A stretch of 64,000 nt of DNA from Candidatus Wallbacteria bacterium (GTDB lineage Bacteria; Muiribacteriota; UBA6191; JACPRK01), in the NCBI GenBank assembly GCA_016213845.1, contig JACQZN010000001.1, forward strand, positions 34,235 through 98,234. The letters are read 5' to 3'. Positions 45,101 to 53,397 of this stretch are shown piece after piece (within the stretch, counting starts at the first letter, position 1; every line of letters begins with the position of its first letter). Below the pieces are notes generated by a model. The model saw only the letters and a list, made by a program, of their open reading frames with translations. It was not told the DNA's origin and did not search any database. The translations under genes were made by a program, and so were the position numbers.

Positions 45101-48100
45101 GGCGAGCGTGAATCCCTGCCATGCGGCGGTCCCCGGACGAAGCCATGTCTCCACGCCGAACGCAAGAGCCTGGATCGCCAGCGCCAGTACCGCTTCGGAG
45201 GGTTGCAGGCGGCTCGCCAGTCCGTGGAGCTGCGAGCCGCCGAACATGGCGACCAGATAAAGAGTAAGTCCCGTCGACGTCGCCCACCCAAGAGCCCTCC
45301 ACGCCGGACCGCGCTCCGCCGGGACCGAGAGCAGCGCCACACCAAGAGTCGAAAGTGCAATCGACTCGCTCAGCGCAGACGGGCACCTGGGCGCCAATCC
45401 GAGCAGGAGGGCACCCCAGCCAAAGAGCGCGGACAGTCCCTGTAACGGTCCGCCGGCAATGCGCGCGAGAACGCTGCACGCGGCAGCCGTCAACGCCGGC
45501 CTGAGCGATTCCACCACCCCCGCACCCGTGAGCGGGTCCACGATCCCGGGACGGATGGCCTCGGCAAGGGCGAGCAGTCCGCCGGCCGCAGCCAGCCCCC
45601 GCGCGGTCCAGCCGACCGGTCCGGTGAGACTTTCATGCCCTTGCCGCGCCCGCAACGCATGCGCCAGCCAGAGTGCGGCAAGGGCTTCGGCGGCCAGGAC
45701 GGTCGAACCCGCCCGCAGCGCCGCGTCGCCCGCCGCCAGCGGCGCGCCCACCACCGCCAGCGCCAGCGCCACCCAGGCGACCTGCGACCGCGGCAACCGC
45801 GCTGCGCACGCGCCGCCCACCAGGGCGCCCAGCAGCATGACCGCCCCCGCCAGCCGTCCGCCGACATCGCATGCCAACCCGATCGGCACCAGCAGGAAGA
45901 CGTTGGCCAGCGTGACCTCCACGCCCGCCAGGACCGGCCGGGGAATAGCGCCCGCGACCGGCCACGCGAAGTGCGCGGCCGCGTTGGCCCCGGCCAGCGC
46001 CAGGAGCCGCCACGCTGGCGCCCAGCCCGTTGCCTCGAGCGCCCGCGCCAGGGCAAGCAGCACCAGCTCGAGCGCCGCCGTCGCATGTGACGGCGCGCCG
46101 CGCGAGCGCCAGAACTGCCATGCGGCCACTGCCGCCAGCGTGGCAGCCGACGCCAGCGGCGCCGGCGCGACCAGGGCCGAGAGCGTCGCCAGGCCTGCGA
46201 AGAGATGAGAAGCCACGACGTACGGCGTCGCCCTCGGCGCTGCCTCGCGATGCCCTGCCAGATCGGCGAACCGCCCTAGCACGATGGCCGCGGCCAGGAG
46301 CGCCAGCGGCCACCCTCGAAGGTGACACTCCACCGCCACAAGCGCCAATGCCAGCAGCGCCGGGACGGTCAGGAGATCCGTGGAGTAGAAGATCGCCCCG
46401 GCGATGAAAATGGCCGCCGCCAGCGCCGGGGCCAGCGCAAGGGCTGCCAGCGCTGCACGCGCACCCTCCGGGCCGGCGGCGCCGTGGGCCGCCAGCACGA
46501 TCGCCGCACCCGCGCTGCCCGCCGACAGCGTCAGCAGCGGCCTCAGCTTGTAGGCCGCCAGGCAAACGCCGAAATGAACCGCAGCCACCGCGAGCGCTGC
46601 CACACCGGCCGGCAGATGGAACGGAGCGAACAGCACCGCCGCCGCGGACATCGCAACACCCGAAAACTCCAACGGATGCACCGACTCTGCAACACCCTCC
46701 GCCTGAGCCTCCGGGCCCGCGCGACGGCGGTCGAGCGTGTGGCCCAGCCCCCAGAACGCTGCGCCGATCAGGGCCGGCACGAGGACGCCCGGCGCCCACT
46801 CGCCCCAGACCAGCAGCCGGCCCGAAGCCAGCCCCCGGCACTGCAGGAGCGTCACCCCGGCAAGGACGAAGGTCATCTCCCGCAGTCGCGCGCCGCGCGC
46901 CGAGGCCCCCCATCCCGCGACCGCGGCCAGAAAGGCCAGAGAGACCGCAGCGGCCGGCGACGCAGCGTCCACGCCCAGGCCGACCAGCATCGCCGCGATC
47001 AGCGCCAGCATCGCCGCGGCCTCGCACGGGTCCTTCGTAGTCGACGCCAGCGCTCGCATCACCGGCCACGCACTCCCGGCCTCGCGGCTCGGGACCAGCA
47101 TCAGAAACGCGGCGGCTGCGCCGCCCATCCCGAAGACCAGGCCGGCTCCCCCCACTCCGGCCAGCTTCGCCGCCGCCACACCGGCGCCCAGCGCCGCGAG
47201 CAGTGAGCCGAGCAACAAGTCGGCGACCCGGAAGCGCGCCCACGTCGTGCAAAGCAGCGCCGACCAGAGCGCCAGCATCGGCGCACCACCCCTGGCCGTG
47301 CCGAGCGCCCCGAACGCCGCAAACGTACCCGCTGCCGCAGAGAAGCCGAGCGCGTCCCGGGACCACTCCTCGCACTCCTCATCCCCGCGACCATGCGCCA
47401 GTCCGGCCAGCAGCGCATACGCGTACGCCGCCAGCATCAGCGCAAGCAGTGCCGGCCGGCACCCATTGCCGATGACGGCCGCCGCGCCGCGCTCGAGCAC
47501 CGTGGCCAGCTCCGGCGTCACGGCCGCCGCTGCCGCAGCCGCTATCGCTGCTGCCCCGAGCGACAGCCTGCGCGCCAGCGCGCTCCCCAGCACCGTGGCC
47601 GTCGATGCCAGGACCAGCGCGTGCAGCGACACGGTCAGCGCAAACGCCGGGTTGGCGGTCAGCCGCCCCCCGTAGGCCACGGCCGTCGCTACGAACATCA
47701 GCAGCTGCGCGGCGACGACCGTCGTGTTGGCCACGTCACGACCGCGCGCGCCCATCCGCCAGGCCATCGCCTCTCGCAGCGCATGCGACAGGTGCAGCAC
47801 CAGCAGCGCGACGGCGAACACCGCTGGCCCGGCCCAGCGCGCTTCGGGCGCCGCCAGCCAGCAGTGCGCCACGAAGGCCCCGATCAGGCCGACAGCCGAG
47901 AGCACGATCGGCTGAGGATCATCCAGTCGCCGCCTCAGGACCAGCTCGTGACGCACCTCGGCCAGACCGAAGGCCGAGATCAGCCACGCCGCCAACGCCA
48001 GCGGAAAGGCAAGCGGACTCGCAGGCCCGCCGAACGGCAAGAGCCCCGCCGCCCCGATGAGAGCGCCGGCCAGCCGCGCACAACCGCCCCCCGTCAGCGC

Positions 48101-48547
48101 GACCAGGCTGCGGTCCAGCACCCAGAACAGGAACGGATAGGCGGCCAACCCCAGCGCCCAGCCGACCTCGGGAGATGCGCTCTTCGTCGAGAACAATGCG
48201 ATCTCCGGAAGCGCCATCGCCAGGAAGTTGAGCGGTACCAGGAAGAACGCCGTCAGGTGGAACGCCCGACCGGTGCTGGGCAGGCCGGCCCGCTCGGTCA
48301 GGACCGACGCCAAGCCCGAGCAGACGGCCGTGAAACCGGCCACCAGCGCGTACTGCAGGAACGTATAGGACTCGAAGAACCGCCAGTTGATGTGGACGAA
48401 GTAGGCCGACGCCGCGAGGATCAGCGCGATGCCGACCGCCAGCAGCCACTTGATGTTGCCCTCTTCGAGAAACGCGGCGACGAGCCGCATCCATCCCAGC
48501 TCGCTCTTCCCGGTGCCCTCGGGCCCGCGTTCGGTGGGAGATGCCAT
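39104..48547 (-). CDS. giant polytopic membrane protein with internal ~400-residue repeats
   Basis: 3,147 residues, overwhelmingly Ala/Leu/Gly/Val, with hydrophobic helices following one another for nearly the full length; my estimate is several dozen, possibly 80-100 membrane segments. The first ~20 residues are soluble, then helix LLAVGIALILAASAYFVHIN begins. From about residue 1690 there are at least three related units of about 400 residues. Each opens with FGLxxxDWKxLSxxLD (near 43.45, 42.18 and 40.96 kb), has a DVAWPxP loop, an AAxPRSxELLxxWP segment and a WSxxHLPA segment. I do not recognise any catalytic motif. It is the last gene of a four-gene operon with a TPM protein and a PspA-like coiled coil. 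Function unknown. Confidence 0.85.
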   Translation of the reverse strand: MASPTERGPEGTGKSELGWMRLVAAFLEEGNIKWLLAVGIALILAASAYFVHINWRFFESYTFLQYALVAGFTAVCSGLASVLTERAGLPSTGRAFHLTAFFLVPLNFLAMALPEIALFSTKSASPEVGWALGLAAYPFLFWVLDRSLVALTGGGCARLAGALIGAAGLLPFGGPASPLAFPLALAAWLISAFGLAEVRHELVLRRRLDDPQPIVLSAVGLIGAFVAHCWLAAPEARWAGPAVFAVALLVLHLSHALREAMAWRMGARGRDVANTTVVAAQLLMFVATAVAYGGRLTANPAFALTVSLHALVLASTATVLGSALARRLSLGAAAIAAAAAAAVTPELATVLERGAAAVIGNGCRPALLALMLAAYAYALLAGLAHGRGDEECEEWSRDALGFSAAAGTFAAFGALGTARGGAPMLALWSALLCTTWARFRVADLLLGSLLAALGAGVAAAKLAGVGGAGLVFGMGGAAAAFLMLVPSREAGSAWPVMRALASTTKDPCEAAAMLALIAAMLVGLGVDAASPAAAVSLAFLAAVAGWGASARGARLREMTFVLAGVTLLQCRGLASGRLLVWGEWAPGVLVPALIGAAFWGLGHTLDRRRAGPEAQAEGVAESVHPLEFSGVAMSAAAVLFAPFHLPAGVAALAVAAVHFGVCLAAYKLRPLLTLSAGSAGAAIVLAAHGAAGPEGARAALAALALAPALAAAIFIAGAIFYSTDLLTVPALLALALVAVECHLRGWPLALLAAAIVLGRFADLAGHREAAPRATPYVVASHLFAGLATLSALVAPAPLASAATLAAVAAWQFWRSRGAPSHATAALELVLLALARALEATGWAPAWRLLALAGANAAAHFAWPVAGAIPRPVLAGVEVTLANVFLLVPIGLACDVGGRLAGAVMLLGALVGGACAARLPRSQVAWVALALAVVGAPLAAGDAALRAGSTVLAAEALAALWLAHALRARQGHESLTGPVGWTARGLAAAGGLLALAEAIRPGIVDPLTGAGVVESLRPALTAAACSVLARIAGGPLQGLSALFGWGALLLGLAPRCPSALSESIALSTLGVALLSVPAERGPAWRALGWATSTGLTLYLVAMFGGSQLHGLASRLQPSEAVLALAIQALAFGVETWLRPGTAAWQGFTLAATAATLAAIRATGLPWAWCAAGAAWLALAIASAGRWMGELVRGGRSLDLSRSVGPGSEALAVTRAVSLAMGVLALAGVPQLSGFEAAGLLALAAAHWHFLAPGGRADVAFFGAALLGSLSVVWGAYAAAVRTGATLEQFFLEPYFALTALTMALGWMAAERVLAAREPVFRGEAATTLASAFGGAAFAGSFVALLSAVGTTPHHLARLATLLAVQGIVSPRVHAGAPALARLLGLFTLALWGALGLEAFAVWRTALAPAEDLRVATALQMLLLVAAGYRVAAAWLGRGASDVQSAAACDARAFGNVTVLILAAGCASAAHLWAMRAEVPWQAVGLALGECLAGLALFSSDAGQLVFWAASSALFLEPAARAIDRAGLAVNPVAGVPLAATVLAVQAGLFWVAERALGAAAWASPVLGTRAAGWARALAGWAAGLVSLVAFRGVFEQLAAEASRLSPALVQGGAGPGAVSGTLSLVSLLGWLAALHAFVTLLTGSAIWHRSAVVLGCSAAFAGAYQGLLEAGWLTLSSGLLAVAAVSLVLCAAGTGFRSFGLPEEDWNGLSSALSGFGLGSAVLGVTVAFGRDVAWPGPVERALRLHAAALVLALLSYPARWAPAAWPAGLMHAAGALALAGVVPGWQQGGWTSAVGFGLSSGLLLWCAAAVDVAAWGFAGVGAGLGAVAVAAWTAAAPQSWFWLVSWPLFSGLALALAAGLRAARLPAHLQMARAAYGEGLQLAALLLAAPALGSAVQVGPGASGRLMLLALLALWARRLRPGAVRPEADEAGWPEVSREALPWGHLRAWLGLASAGLLVAALAGMAACASAGSGPWSAVHLPAAGAALTVAGLAWELARRRYLAVLGGGLPGAVPEEWLLPLPAVLCSHAGLALALACFAWPQPSAMSALIFATLALSAAGSLGRAVADADTGAAMLGCGMAYAAALRAAAVAGWRSPAAICLLLAGTSMGLLGAGARCGGFGLRQKDWKTLSSQLDVLGLLSTVAGVLGLFLRDVAWPSPESEGFGLMAAAATLAVMAEAVRRWATPEGELPDAVGGPRAVPRWAERLFHIAAAIALAGVWPAARPGGWYATSALALAAVLGLVAGHRQQAAIWGLSGSVFALAAVLHAAWTAAQPRSAELLLAWPVLAGAAFALAWFLERRRAPDWLEGARAFHAAALLPAAALLGLPSVVSALVVGFDSALKLALLGALFALARTRRADSILGRSAAALAVASATTLAARLAAGAGGWSPAHLPAAALALVAAGVLFDRLSGHARACEAAPELLERAVPQAVVCAAMFAGLASVSRPLGVVHGLAVILALGACSRFWLFAASGRAVHGAAYLGCGAAFAAVFRLAASLDWLSPAPLLLLAAATSAALLRAGRRSGDFGLTQAEWKALSDILDLVGLAGLTAGVAASSVWHVPWPSDQSHCFALLAAALLLHGVAPFLESVAPGWPAKLAHLAAGLGMLGVFPAASEGGWAAALALAAGAVAGFSGAAKTSGTVWGFAGLGLGLACLFDVTWQFATPRAWELLFLWPLAAAVSLTLSWALARARVPEYMQPACRFYEGALRALACLSALPALSALGRVELGSSARLLSLTAVAAAYRALTASSDAGRAAALCGVTAVAVAAAGAGAGFGDWSLAHLPCVAAVLVTVGFIWDLLLRRPAAASRLPEELREPGMSTTFVTAALILALVAFVLPATPVTVCCVTAVLAGTGLFALRSAYDSGNELAVYVGEACLAGVYVYLRTSGILHGSPWAGLLGVMLDFGLLAVSQAAAGWRRPVFARPLARTALTLPFLLMAAFLHRGPTTENILMVLVSGAFYSSASLDPRHYGLRFLAAALYNVGLGMVWIRLEFVSWQAYVSPVGMTLLWATELERDAFSPQMRNRLRLLASLLVLGAPALEFASRQSVANMLNLAAICVAAIFGGIWMRVRVFLYFGAVLLAGDLLGFAVSRSIEAELSAVWMLLSAGGLVIAVAAFFEKKRAELAEKLGRWKVALESWD

Positions 48548-48565
48548 GAGGGTCTGCGCTCGGGC

Positions 48566-49264
48566 CTAGAGCTGCCCGCCTGCTCCGTCGTCCGTGCCGC
48601 CATCCAGCGCGCCGCCGCCGGAGTCGTCGTCCGGGCCTGCGGAGCCGGGGCTCTCGAAAGTCCCGCCGGCCGCGTCGTCGGTGATCGGAGGGGCGCTCAT
48701 CCCCTCCATGGCTCGCAGCGAAGCCACCGCGTGCGCGGCCAGGCCGAAGAGCGGGCTCGTGTCCTCCGCTACCTCGTTGGCCGAGACAGCGCCGCGAACC
48801 TCCGAACGCGTGAACTCCAGCTCCCGGCACTCCATCCGGGCGACGGTCAAGCGGTGACGCAGCTCGGTCTCCAGGGCGGTCGCCAGCGCCTTGGCGCGAG
48901 CCGCCGCGCGGGGTCGCCCTCGAGGCGAGAAGACGCGCACATCGATCGTCACCGCGGGTTCCAGCGGCGCGTGGAGCGCGTGGGCCTGGGCCGTCACAGC
49001 GGCCGTATCGCTTTCGTCCTCGGCGCGCGCACACAGGCGAGCCCCCGCCGCCGTATTTGTCCTGAAGAGCTCTCCCGGCAGCGCGCCCTCCAGGACCTGC
49101 GTCACGTCCCGGACAAGCCCCTCGAGGCCGCCCGCCTCCTCGATCGCCGGCTGCGACGGGCTTCCGGTGACGACCAGCGTCGCCAGCGCGCGCCACTTCG
49201 AGAGCTTCCTCGTCGTCAGGGTACCTCCCAAAAGCCAGAGCTCGAGCCGGCTCCCGGCGATCAC
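48566..49264 (-). CDS. hypothetical protein of the giant-membrane-protein operon
   Basis: 232 residues, no signal peptide or membrane helix. The N-terminal two thirds alternates beta and alpha (RLELWLLGGTL, TIDVRVFSPRG, and a helical RAKALATALETELRHRL). The C-terminal ~50 residues are an acidic, Gly/Asp/Ser-rich low-complexity tail. It starts with a GTG overlapping the TPM-gene stop (GTGA) and ends 18 bases before the giant gene. No family recognised. Confidence 0.65.
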   Translation of the reverse strand: MIAGSRLELWLLGGTLTTRKLSKWRALATLVVTGSPSQPAIEEAGGLEGLVRDVTQVLEGALPGELFRTNTAAGARLCARAEDESDTAAVTAQAHALHAPLEPAVTIDVRVFSPRGRPRAAARAKALATALETELRHRLTVARMECRELEFTRSEVRGAVSANEVAEDTSPLFGLAAHAVASLRAMEGMSAPPITDDAAGGTFESPGSAGPDDDSGGGALDGGTDDGAGGQL

Positions 49265-50079
49265 AGGCGACTCCTGGAGCGCGCAAGTGTCTCGTCGAGG
49301 TACCGGCCCAGCTCCTCGAGCTCAGCCGCACCGCCCGTGCGGCGGACCTCTCCGTATCGCCGCCAGGCCTCCAGGTAGACTGCGTGGCCCCACGCCTGCT
49401 CCTCCGTCAAGACCGCCAACTCGTAGAGCGAGAGCGACACCGAGTCGAGAAGCGGCTCTCGACCGGCAGACTCGGCGGCCGCCCGCCGGGCCGCATCGGA
49501 CCCGACCCTGAGCCCCAGCAGGGCGCCGCCAGCCAGGATCAGCACGGCCAGACCGGCTGCGCCCGCGCGCGCCAGCGTCGCCTCCCGCGCGCGGCGACGG
49601 GCCACGAGCTCGGCTGACCGGGACGCCAGCGCGACCAGGCCGGCGCGCGTGCCGAGGGCGAAGTCGGCCTTCGACTCGCGGAACGCCTTCGCCAGCGCCT
49701 CCGTGTCGCCCCTGAGCGCAGGCGCCTTGCAATGGGCACTGGTCCGGCTGGCGACGAGCAAGAGGTCGTCCGGCCCCAAGCCGAGCATCTCGCCCAGCCG
49801 TCCTTGCAGCTGACCCGGAGCCACCGCGTCCGGCACGGTGACGAACATCGCCCGAAGCCCGCGCGAAGCCAGCTCGCGACGCGCCGCCTGCAAGGCGGCC
49901 ACATCCTCCGCAGAGAGGAGCGACCCGGTGTCGACCACGCCCGAGTCTCGCCCCGCGGCCACCTGTCGGGCGACCGCGTCCGCGACCTCCTCACCTCGCG
50001 CCACGCCAGCCATCACGACCAGCGCCGCAAAACCGAGCGCTCCCAGGAGTCCGGGCAGACCGCCTGCTGACCGTGTCAC
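49261..50079 (-). CDS. TPM (Psb32/YgcG-like) domain membrane protein
   Basis: 272 residues. A signal/anchor (LLGALGFAALVVMAGVARG) leads into a TPM domain: VVDTGSLLSAEDVAALQAA, then RAMFVTVPDA and GPDDLLLVAS. A second membrane helix follows (AGAAGLAVLILAGGALLG, about 170-190), then a C-terminal helical tail. TPM domains occur in membrane-quality-control and photosystem-repair proteins. GTG start overlapping the upstream coiled-coil gene by four bases (GTGA). The gene order PspA-like, TPM, hypothetical, giant membrane protein suggests an envelope-stress or membrane-organisation unit. Confidence 0.75.
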   Translation of the reverse strand: MTRSAGGLPGLLGALGFAALVVMAGVARGEEVADAVARQVAAGRDSGVVDTGSLLSAEDVAALQAARRELASRGLRAMFVTVPDAVAPGQLQGRLGEMLGLGPDDLLLVASRTSAHCKAPALRGDTEALAKAFRESKADFALGTRAGLVALASRSAELVARRRAREATLARAGAAGLAVLILAGGALLGLRVGSDAARRAAAESAGREPLLDSVSLSLYELAVLTEEQAWGHAVYLEAWRRYGEVRRTGGAAELEELGRYLDETLARSRSRL

Positions 50080-50564
50080 GGCTTTTCCCCCGCCAGTCTC
50101 AGGGCCCGCGCCAGCCGGTCGATCTTCTCGAGCTCCAGGCGCGTCTCGGGATCGAGCCCGCCCGTCTCGAGCTCGGCGCGCGCGGCAGTCTCGGCGATCG
50201 CTCGCCGGGCCTCGTCCAGCGCCTCCGCCTCGTGGCCGGGCGAGGCCCGCCGCAACAGCTCCTGCACCTTGAGGCGCAAACGGGCCGCGGAGAGCGCGGA
50301 CGCGGCTTCCTGCTGCTCGCGCTCCATTTCCTCGTAGCGGTCGCGAAGCCCCCGCATGGCCGTTCTCAGCTCGGCCAGATCGCCCTCGCGCTCCAGCGAA
50401 ACGCCGCCTGTTCCCTGCGCTCCTTGGCGCGCGGCCGCCAGCTCCAGCTCCACCTCGGCAACCGCGGCTCGCGCTTGCAGGTAATGCTCCCGCAGCGCCC
50501 GGGCCGCTTCCGCAAGAATGCGGACTGGGTCAGCGCCCTCCGCAGAATCCGATTCGGATCTCAC
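50076..50564 (-). CDS. PspA/IM30-like coiled-coil protein
   Basis: 162 residues from a GTG at 50564 with GGAGG six bases upstream; the longer open frame upstream lacks support. It is nearly all charged alpha helix with heptad-like spacing, for example LAELRTAMRGLRDRYEEMER and EALDEARRAIAETAARAE. Length and composition resemble a shortened PspA. No signal peptide. First gene of the operon, overlapping the TPM gene. The PspA relationship is a weak similarity and could be a generic coiled coil. Confidence 0.5.
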   Translation of the reverse strand: MRSESDSAEGADPVRILAEAARALREHYLQARAAVAEVELELAAARQGAQGTGGVSLEREGDLAELRTAMRGLRDRYEEMEREQQEAASALSAARLRLKVQELLRRASPGHEAEALDEARRAIAETAARAELETGGLDPETRLELEKIDRLARALRLAGEKP

Positions 50565-50664
50565 GCGCGACCTCCATATCGGGAGCCCCGGGCTAGCAAG
50601 CCGTTTGCCGCTGTGCGTCAACGCCGCGCGACCGCGGCGGCCGGCCTCCCACCGTGCGCCGTCG

Positions 50665-51000
50665 TCAGGCGCTGAAGGAAGTGCCGCAGCCGCAGGTCGA
50701 CTTCGCGTTGGGATTGTTGAAGACGAACTGCTGCGCCATCAGCGTCCGAACGAAATCGACCGTCATGCCGTTCAGGTAGAGGTAGCTCTTCATGTCGCAG
50801 ACGACTTTGACGCCGCCGTACTCGGAGATCTTGTCGAACTTGTCGAGCTTCGATTCGTCGTGGAAATCCATGTTGTAGTTGAAGCCGGCGCAACCGCCGC
50901 CCTTCACCTGCAAGCGCACGACGGTGCCCGGGGGCATCTTGTTCTCATGGAAGATCCGCTGGATCTCCCGGACGGCGTTGTCGGTGAGCTGGATGGCCAT
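50665..51000 (-). CDS. A-type iron-sulfur carrier (IscA/ErpA family)
   Basis: 111 residues from the ATG at 51000, with AGGAGA upstream. The three conserved cysteines are present as GGGCAGFNY and the C-terminal STCGCGTSF. It shares one base with the iscS stop (TGATG), so the two are coupled. It should deliver clusters made on a scaffold; no scaffold (iscU/nifU) is next to it here. Confidence 0.93.
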   Translation of the reverse strand: MAIQLTDNAVREIQRIFHENKMPPGTVVRLQVKGGGCAGFNYNMDFHDESKLDKFDKISEYGGVKVVCDMKSYLYLNGMTVDFVRTLMAQQFVFNNPNAKSTCGCGTSFSA

Positions 51001-52217
51001 CAATCTTCTCCTGTATCGCCGGCGTGACTGGGCCCGGCAACGGTCGCTGCGGGAACATGACCCGGAGCCATCGCCCGCAGCGACCGCACCGAGTCGACGA
51101 CCCGCCGGATCACATGTTCGACTTCCTCTTCCGTGTTGAACCGCCCCAGTCCGAACCGGATGGAGGAGTGGATGCGGCGATCCTCCATCCCCATAGCGCG
51201 CAGGACATGCGAGGGCTCCAGCGTTGCCGAGGTGCAGGCGCTGCCGGAGCTGACGGCGACGTCGTGCAGGGCGGAAATGAGCGCCTCGGAGTCGATGGAT
51301 GCAAACGAGATGTTGAGATTTCCGGGAAGCCGCCGGACCGCGTCTCCGTTGAGCGTGACGCCGTCCAGCTTCTCGCAAATCCCGCGGAACAGCCGATCGC
51401 GCAGCACCGTCAGGCGCGCCGATTCGAGCTCGCGCAGCTCTCCGGCCAGCTCGGCAGCCTTCCCCATCCCCACGATGCCCGGCACGTTCAAGGTCCCCGA
51501 CCGCATCCCGCGCTCATGACCGCCGCCGTCCAGCAGCGGGGCCAGCTTCACCCTGGGTCGCGAGCGCCGTACGAAGAGCGCGCCGACCCCTTTCGGCCCG
51601 TACATCTTGTGGCCGGACAGCGACATCAAGTCGATGCAGTCGGCCTCGACGTCCAGCGCCACCTTCCCCGCAGCCTGCGTGGCGTCCGTGTGAAACAGCA
51701 CCCCGCGTTCGCGGCACAGCAGGCCGATCTGGCCGATCGCCCCAAGAACACCCACTTCGTTGTTGGCGGCCATCACCGAGACGAGGATCGTGCGATCCGT
51801 CAGCGCCCGCCGGACCTCTTCGGGATCGACCAGCCCGGCACCGTCCACGTCCAGCACCGTCACGCGCGCGCCTTGTTCGGCCAGCCGCCGGCAGACGTCC
51901 AGCACCGAACGATGCTCCGTCGACACCGTCACGATGTGGTCCCCCACGGTCCGGTAAGCTTCGGCCACGCCCTTCAGCGCCAGATTGTTCGACTCCGTGG
52001 CGCCGCTGGTGAACACGATCTCCCGCGCCGAGGCCCCCACCAGGCGTGCAACCTGGGCCCGGGCCCTCTCGACGGCTTCGTCCGCCGTCCACCCGAATGC
52101 GTGCGTGCGGCTGGCGGCATTGCCGAAATGCTCCCGGAAGTAGGGCAGCATCGCCTCCAGAACCGCCGGGTCGACCGGAGTCGTCGCGTGGTTGTCCATG
52201 TACACGGGTAGCTTCAT
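51000..52217 (-). CDS. iscS: cysteine desulfurase (IscS/NifS family)
   Basis: 405 residues from the ATG at 52217. The PLP lysine is Lys204 in [12 protein letters not shown], and the persulfide cysteine is Cys328 in [15 protein letters not shown], in the long-loop form typical of group I (IscS/NifS). Other motifs: [41 protein letters not shown]. It supplies sulfur for iron-sulfur clusters and possibly for molybdopterin or, if selenium is used, for selenide donation. It precedes the A-type carrier gene. Confidence 0.94.
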   Translation of the reverse strand: MKLPVYMDNHATTPVDPAVLEAMLPYFREHFGNAASRTHAFGWTADEAVERARAQVARLVGASAREIVFTSGATESNNLALKGVAEAYRTVGDHIVTVSTEHRSVLDVCRRLAEQGARVTVLDVDGAGLVDPEEVRRALTDRTILVSVMAANNEVGVLGAIGQIGLLCRERGVLFHTDATQAAGKVALDVEADCIDLMSLSGHKMYGPKGVGALFVRRSRPRVKLAPLLDGGGHERGMRSGTLNVPGIVGMGKAAELAGELRELESARLTVLRDRLFRGICEKLDGVTLNGDAVRRLPGNLNISFASIDSEALISALHDVAVSSGSACTSATLEPSHVLRAMGMEDRRIHSSIRFGLGRFNTEEEVEHVIRRVVDSVRSLRAMAPGHVPAATVAGPSHAGDTGED

Positions 52218-52291
52218 CGATGACAGTCCTGGCCCGATAGGAGCGGCCGGCGAACACGCCGCCACCCCGATGGAGTATACGGCCCGGCCCG

Positions 52292-52672
52292 CTATCGAGC
52301 CCGCGACGGCCGATAGGTCGCGCTGTAGCGATCCGTCTCGTGGACGCGAACGTGCGTCAGCGTCGCCCCCTGCCCGGGGAGACGCTCGGAAACCCGGTCG
52401 AAGATGTACTTCGAAAGGTTCTCCGCCGAGGGATTCACTTCCCGGAAGGCCGGCAGCTCGTTCAGGTACGTGTGGTCCAGCTCCTCGAGCACCGAGCGCG
52501 TGATGCGCTTGAGCTCCGTGAAGTCCATCAGCAGGCCTGTCGAGTCCAGCGATTCGGCCTCGAGCCCCACCTGCACTCGCCAGTTGTGGCCATGCAAGTT
52601 CTGGCACTTGCCGACGTAGCCGACCAGCCGGTGCGCACCCGCAAACGTATCCTCGATCTGAATCTCGTACAT
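52292..52672 (-). CDS. queD: 6-pyruvoyl-tetrahydropterin synthase / 6-carboxytetrahydropterin synthase
   Basis: 126 residues. Zinc ligands are seen in AGAHRL and NLHGHNW. The catalytic Cys is in GKCQNLHGH, the Asp-His pair in LDHTYLN, and the Glu in VHETDR. The CxxxHGH spacing suits QueD of queuosine biosynthesis. No other queuosine genes are adjacent. It ends 74 bases before the iscS start on the same strand. Confidence 0.9.
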   Translation of the reverse strand: MYEIQIEDTFAGAHRLVGYVGKCQNLHGHNWRVQVGLEAESLDSTGLLMDFTELKRITRSVLEELDHTYLNELPAFREVNPSAENLSKYIFDRVSERLPGQGATLTHVRVHETDRYSATYRPSRAR

Positions 52673-52779
52673 GAAAAAGCCACTCCGCCGTCCCTCGGGG
52701 AGCCCGCCATTGTAGCCCGCCGCCAGCCCCAGGTCAATCGAAGTCGGAATCCCCTTCTTGCCCGGCTTATGATGATCGC

Positions 52780-53271
52780 ATGAAGATCTACCTGATTCGC
52801 CATGCGGCGGCCGTCGAGAGAGGCACCCCCGGAATGATGGACGAGGACAGGCCCCTGATTCAGAAGGGGCGCGACCGGATGGTCGATATCGGCAAGGCGT
52901 TCAAGGCCGAGGGACTTCCGCTGGCCAGACTGTTCGCGAGCCCCCTGGTGAGGGCCGTGCAGACCGCCGAGCTCTTCGCCTGGGCCGCCGGTTTTCGCGG
53001 GGAGGTCGAGATCACGCGCGCCCTGGTGCCGAGCGCCTCGCCTCAGGACCTGGAGCAGTTCCTGCGCAGCATCGGCGACTGCAAGGGCATCGGGCTGGTG
53101 GGCCACGAGCCGAACATGCACGAGTTCGCCGGCCACTTCCTGGCCCGCGCCGATTTCCCCGAGTTCAAGAAGGGCGCCCTCTGCGCCATCGACCTCCCCC
53201 GCGGCCCAGGCGAGGCCGGCCGGCTCCTGGGCCTGCTACAGCCCAAGTCGCTCGAGTGGGAGCGACCGTAG
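52780..53271 (+). CDS. sixA: phosphohistidine phosphatase SixA-like
   Basis: 163 residues, the short histidine-phosphatase form. The phosphate-pocket motif is LIRHAAAVERG (catalytic His near residue 8). FASPLVRAVQTAELF and the second His in LVGHEPNMHEF complete the site. It probably dephosphorylates phosphohistidine in signalling or transport proteins. It is monocistronic, and heptamer repeats start eight bases after the stop. Confidence 0.9.
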   Translation: MKIYLIRHAAAVERGTPGMMDEDRPLIQKGRDRMVDIGKAFKAEGLPLARLFASPLVRAVQTAELFAWAAGFRGEVEITRALVPSASPQDLEQFLRSIGDCKGIGLVGHEPNMHEFAGHFLARADFPEFKKGALCAIDLPRGPGEAGRLLGLLQPKSLEWERP

Positions 53272-53278
53272 GAGGCGA

Positions 53279-53348
53279 GGATTGAGGCTTGAGGAGTGAG
53301 GCTTGAGGGATCAGGCTTCAGGAGTCAGGGATCAGGGATCAGGGGGCC
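53279..53348. repeat. heptanucleotide tandem repeat (GGNNTSA)n
   Basis: About ten seven-base units: GGATTGA, GGCTTGA, GGAGTGA, GGCTTGA, GGGATCA, GGCTTCA, GGAGTCA, GGGATCA, GGGATCA, then a degenerate unit. It follows the sixA stop directly and belongs to the same family as the tract at 31013. Confidence 0.9.
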
Positions 53349-53397
53349 AGGGCCAAGCGCCGGGAGTTCGTGTCTACTCCTCTCCTACTGTGTACTC

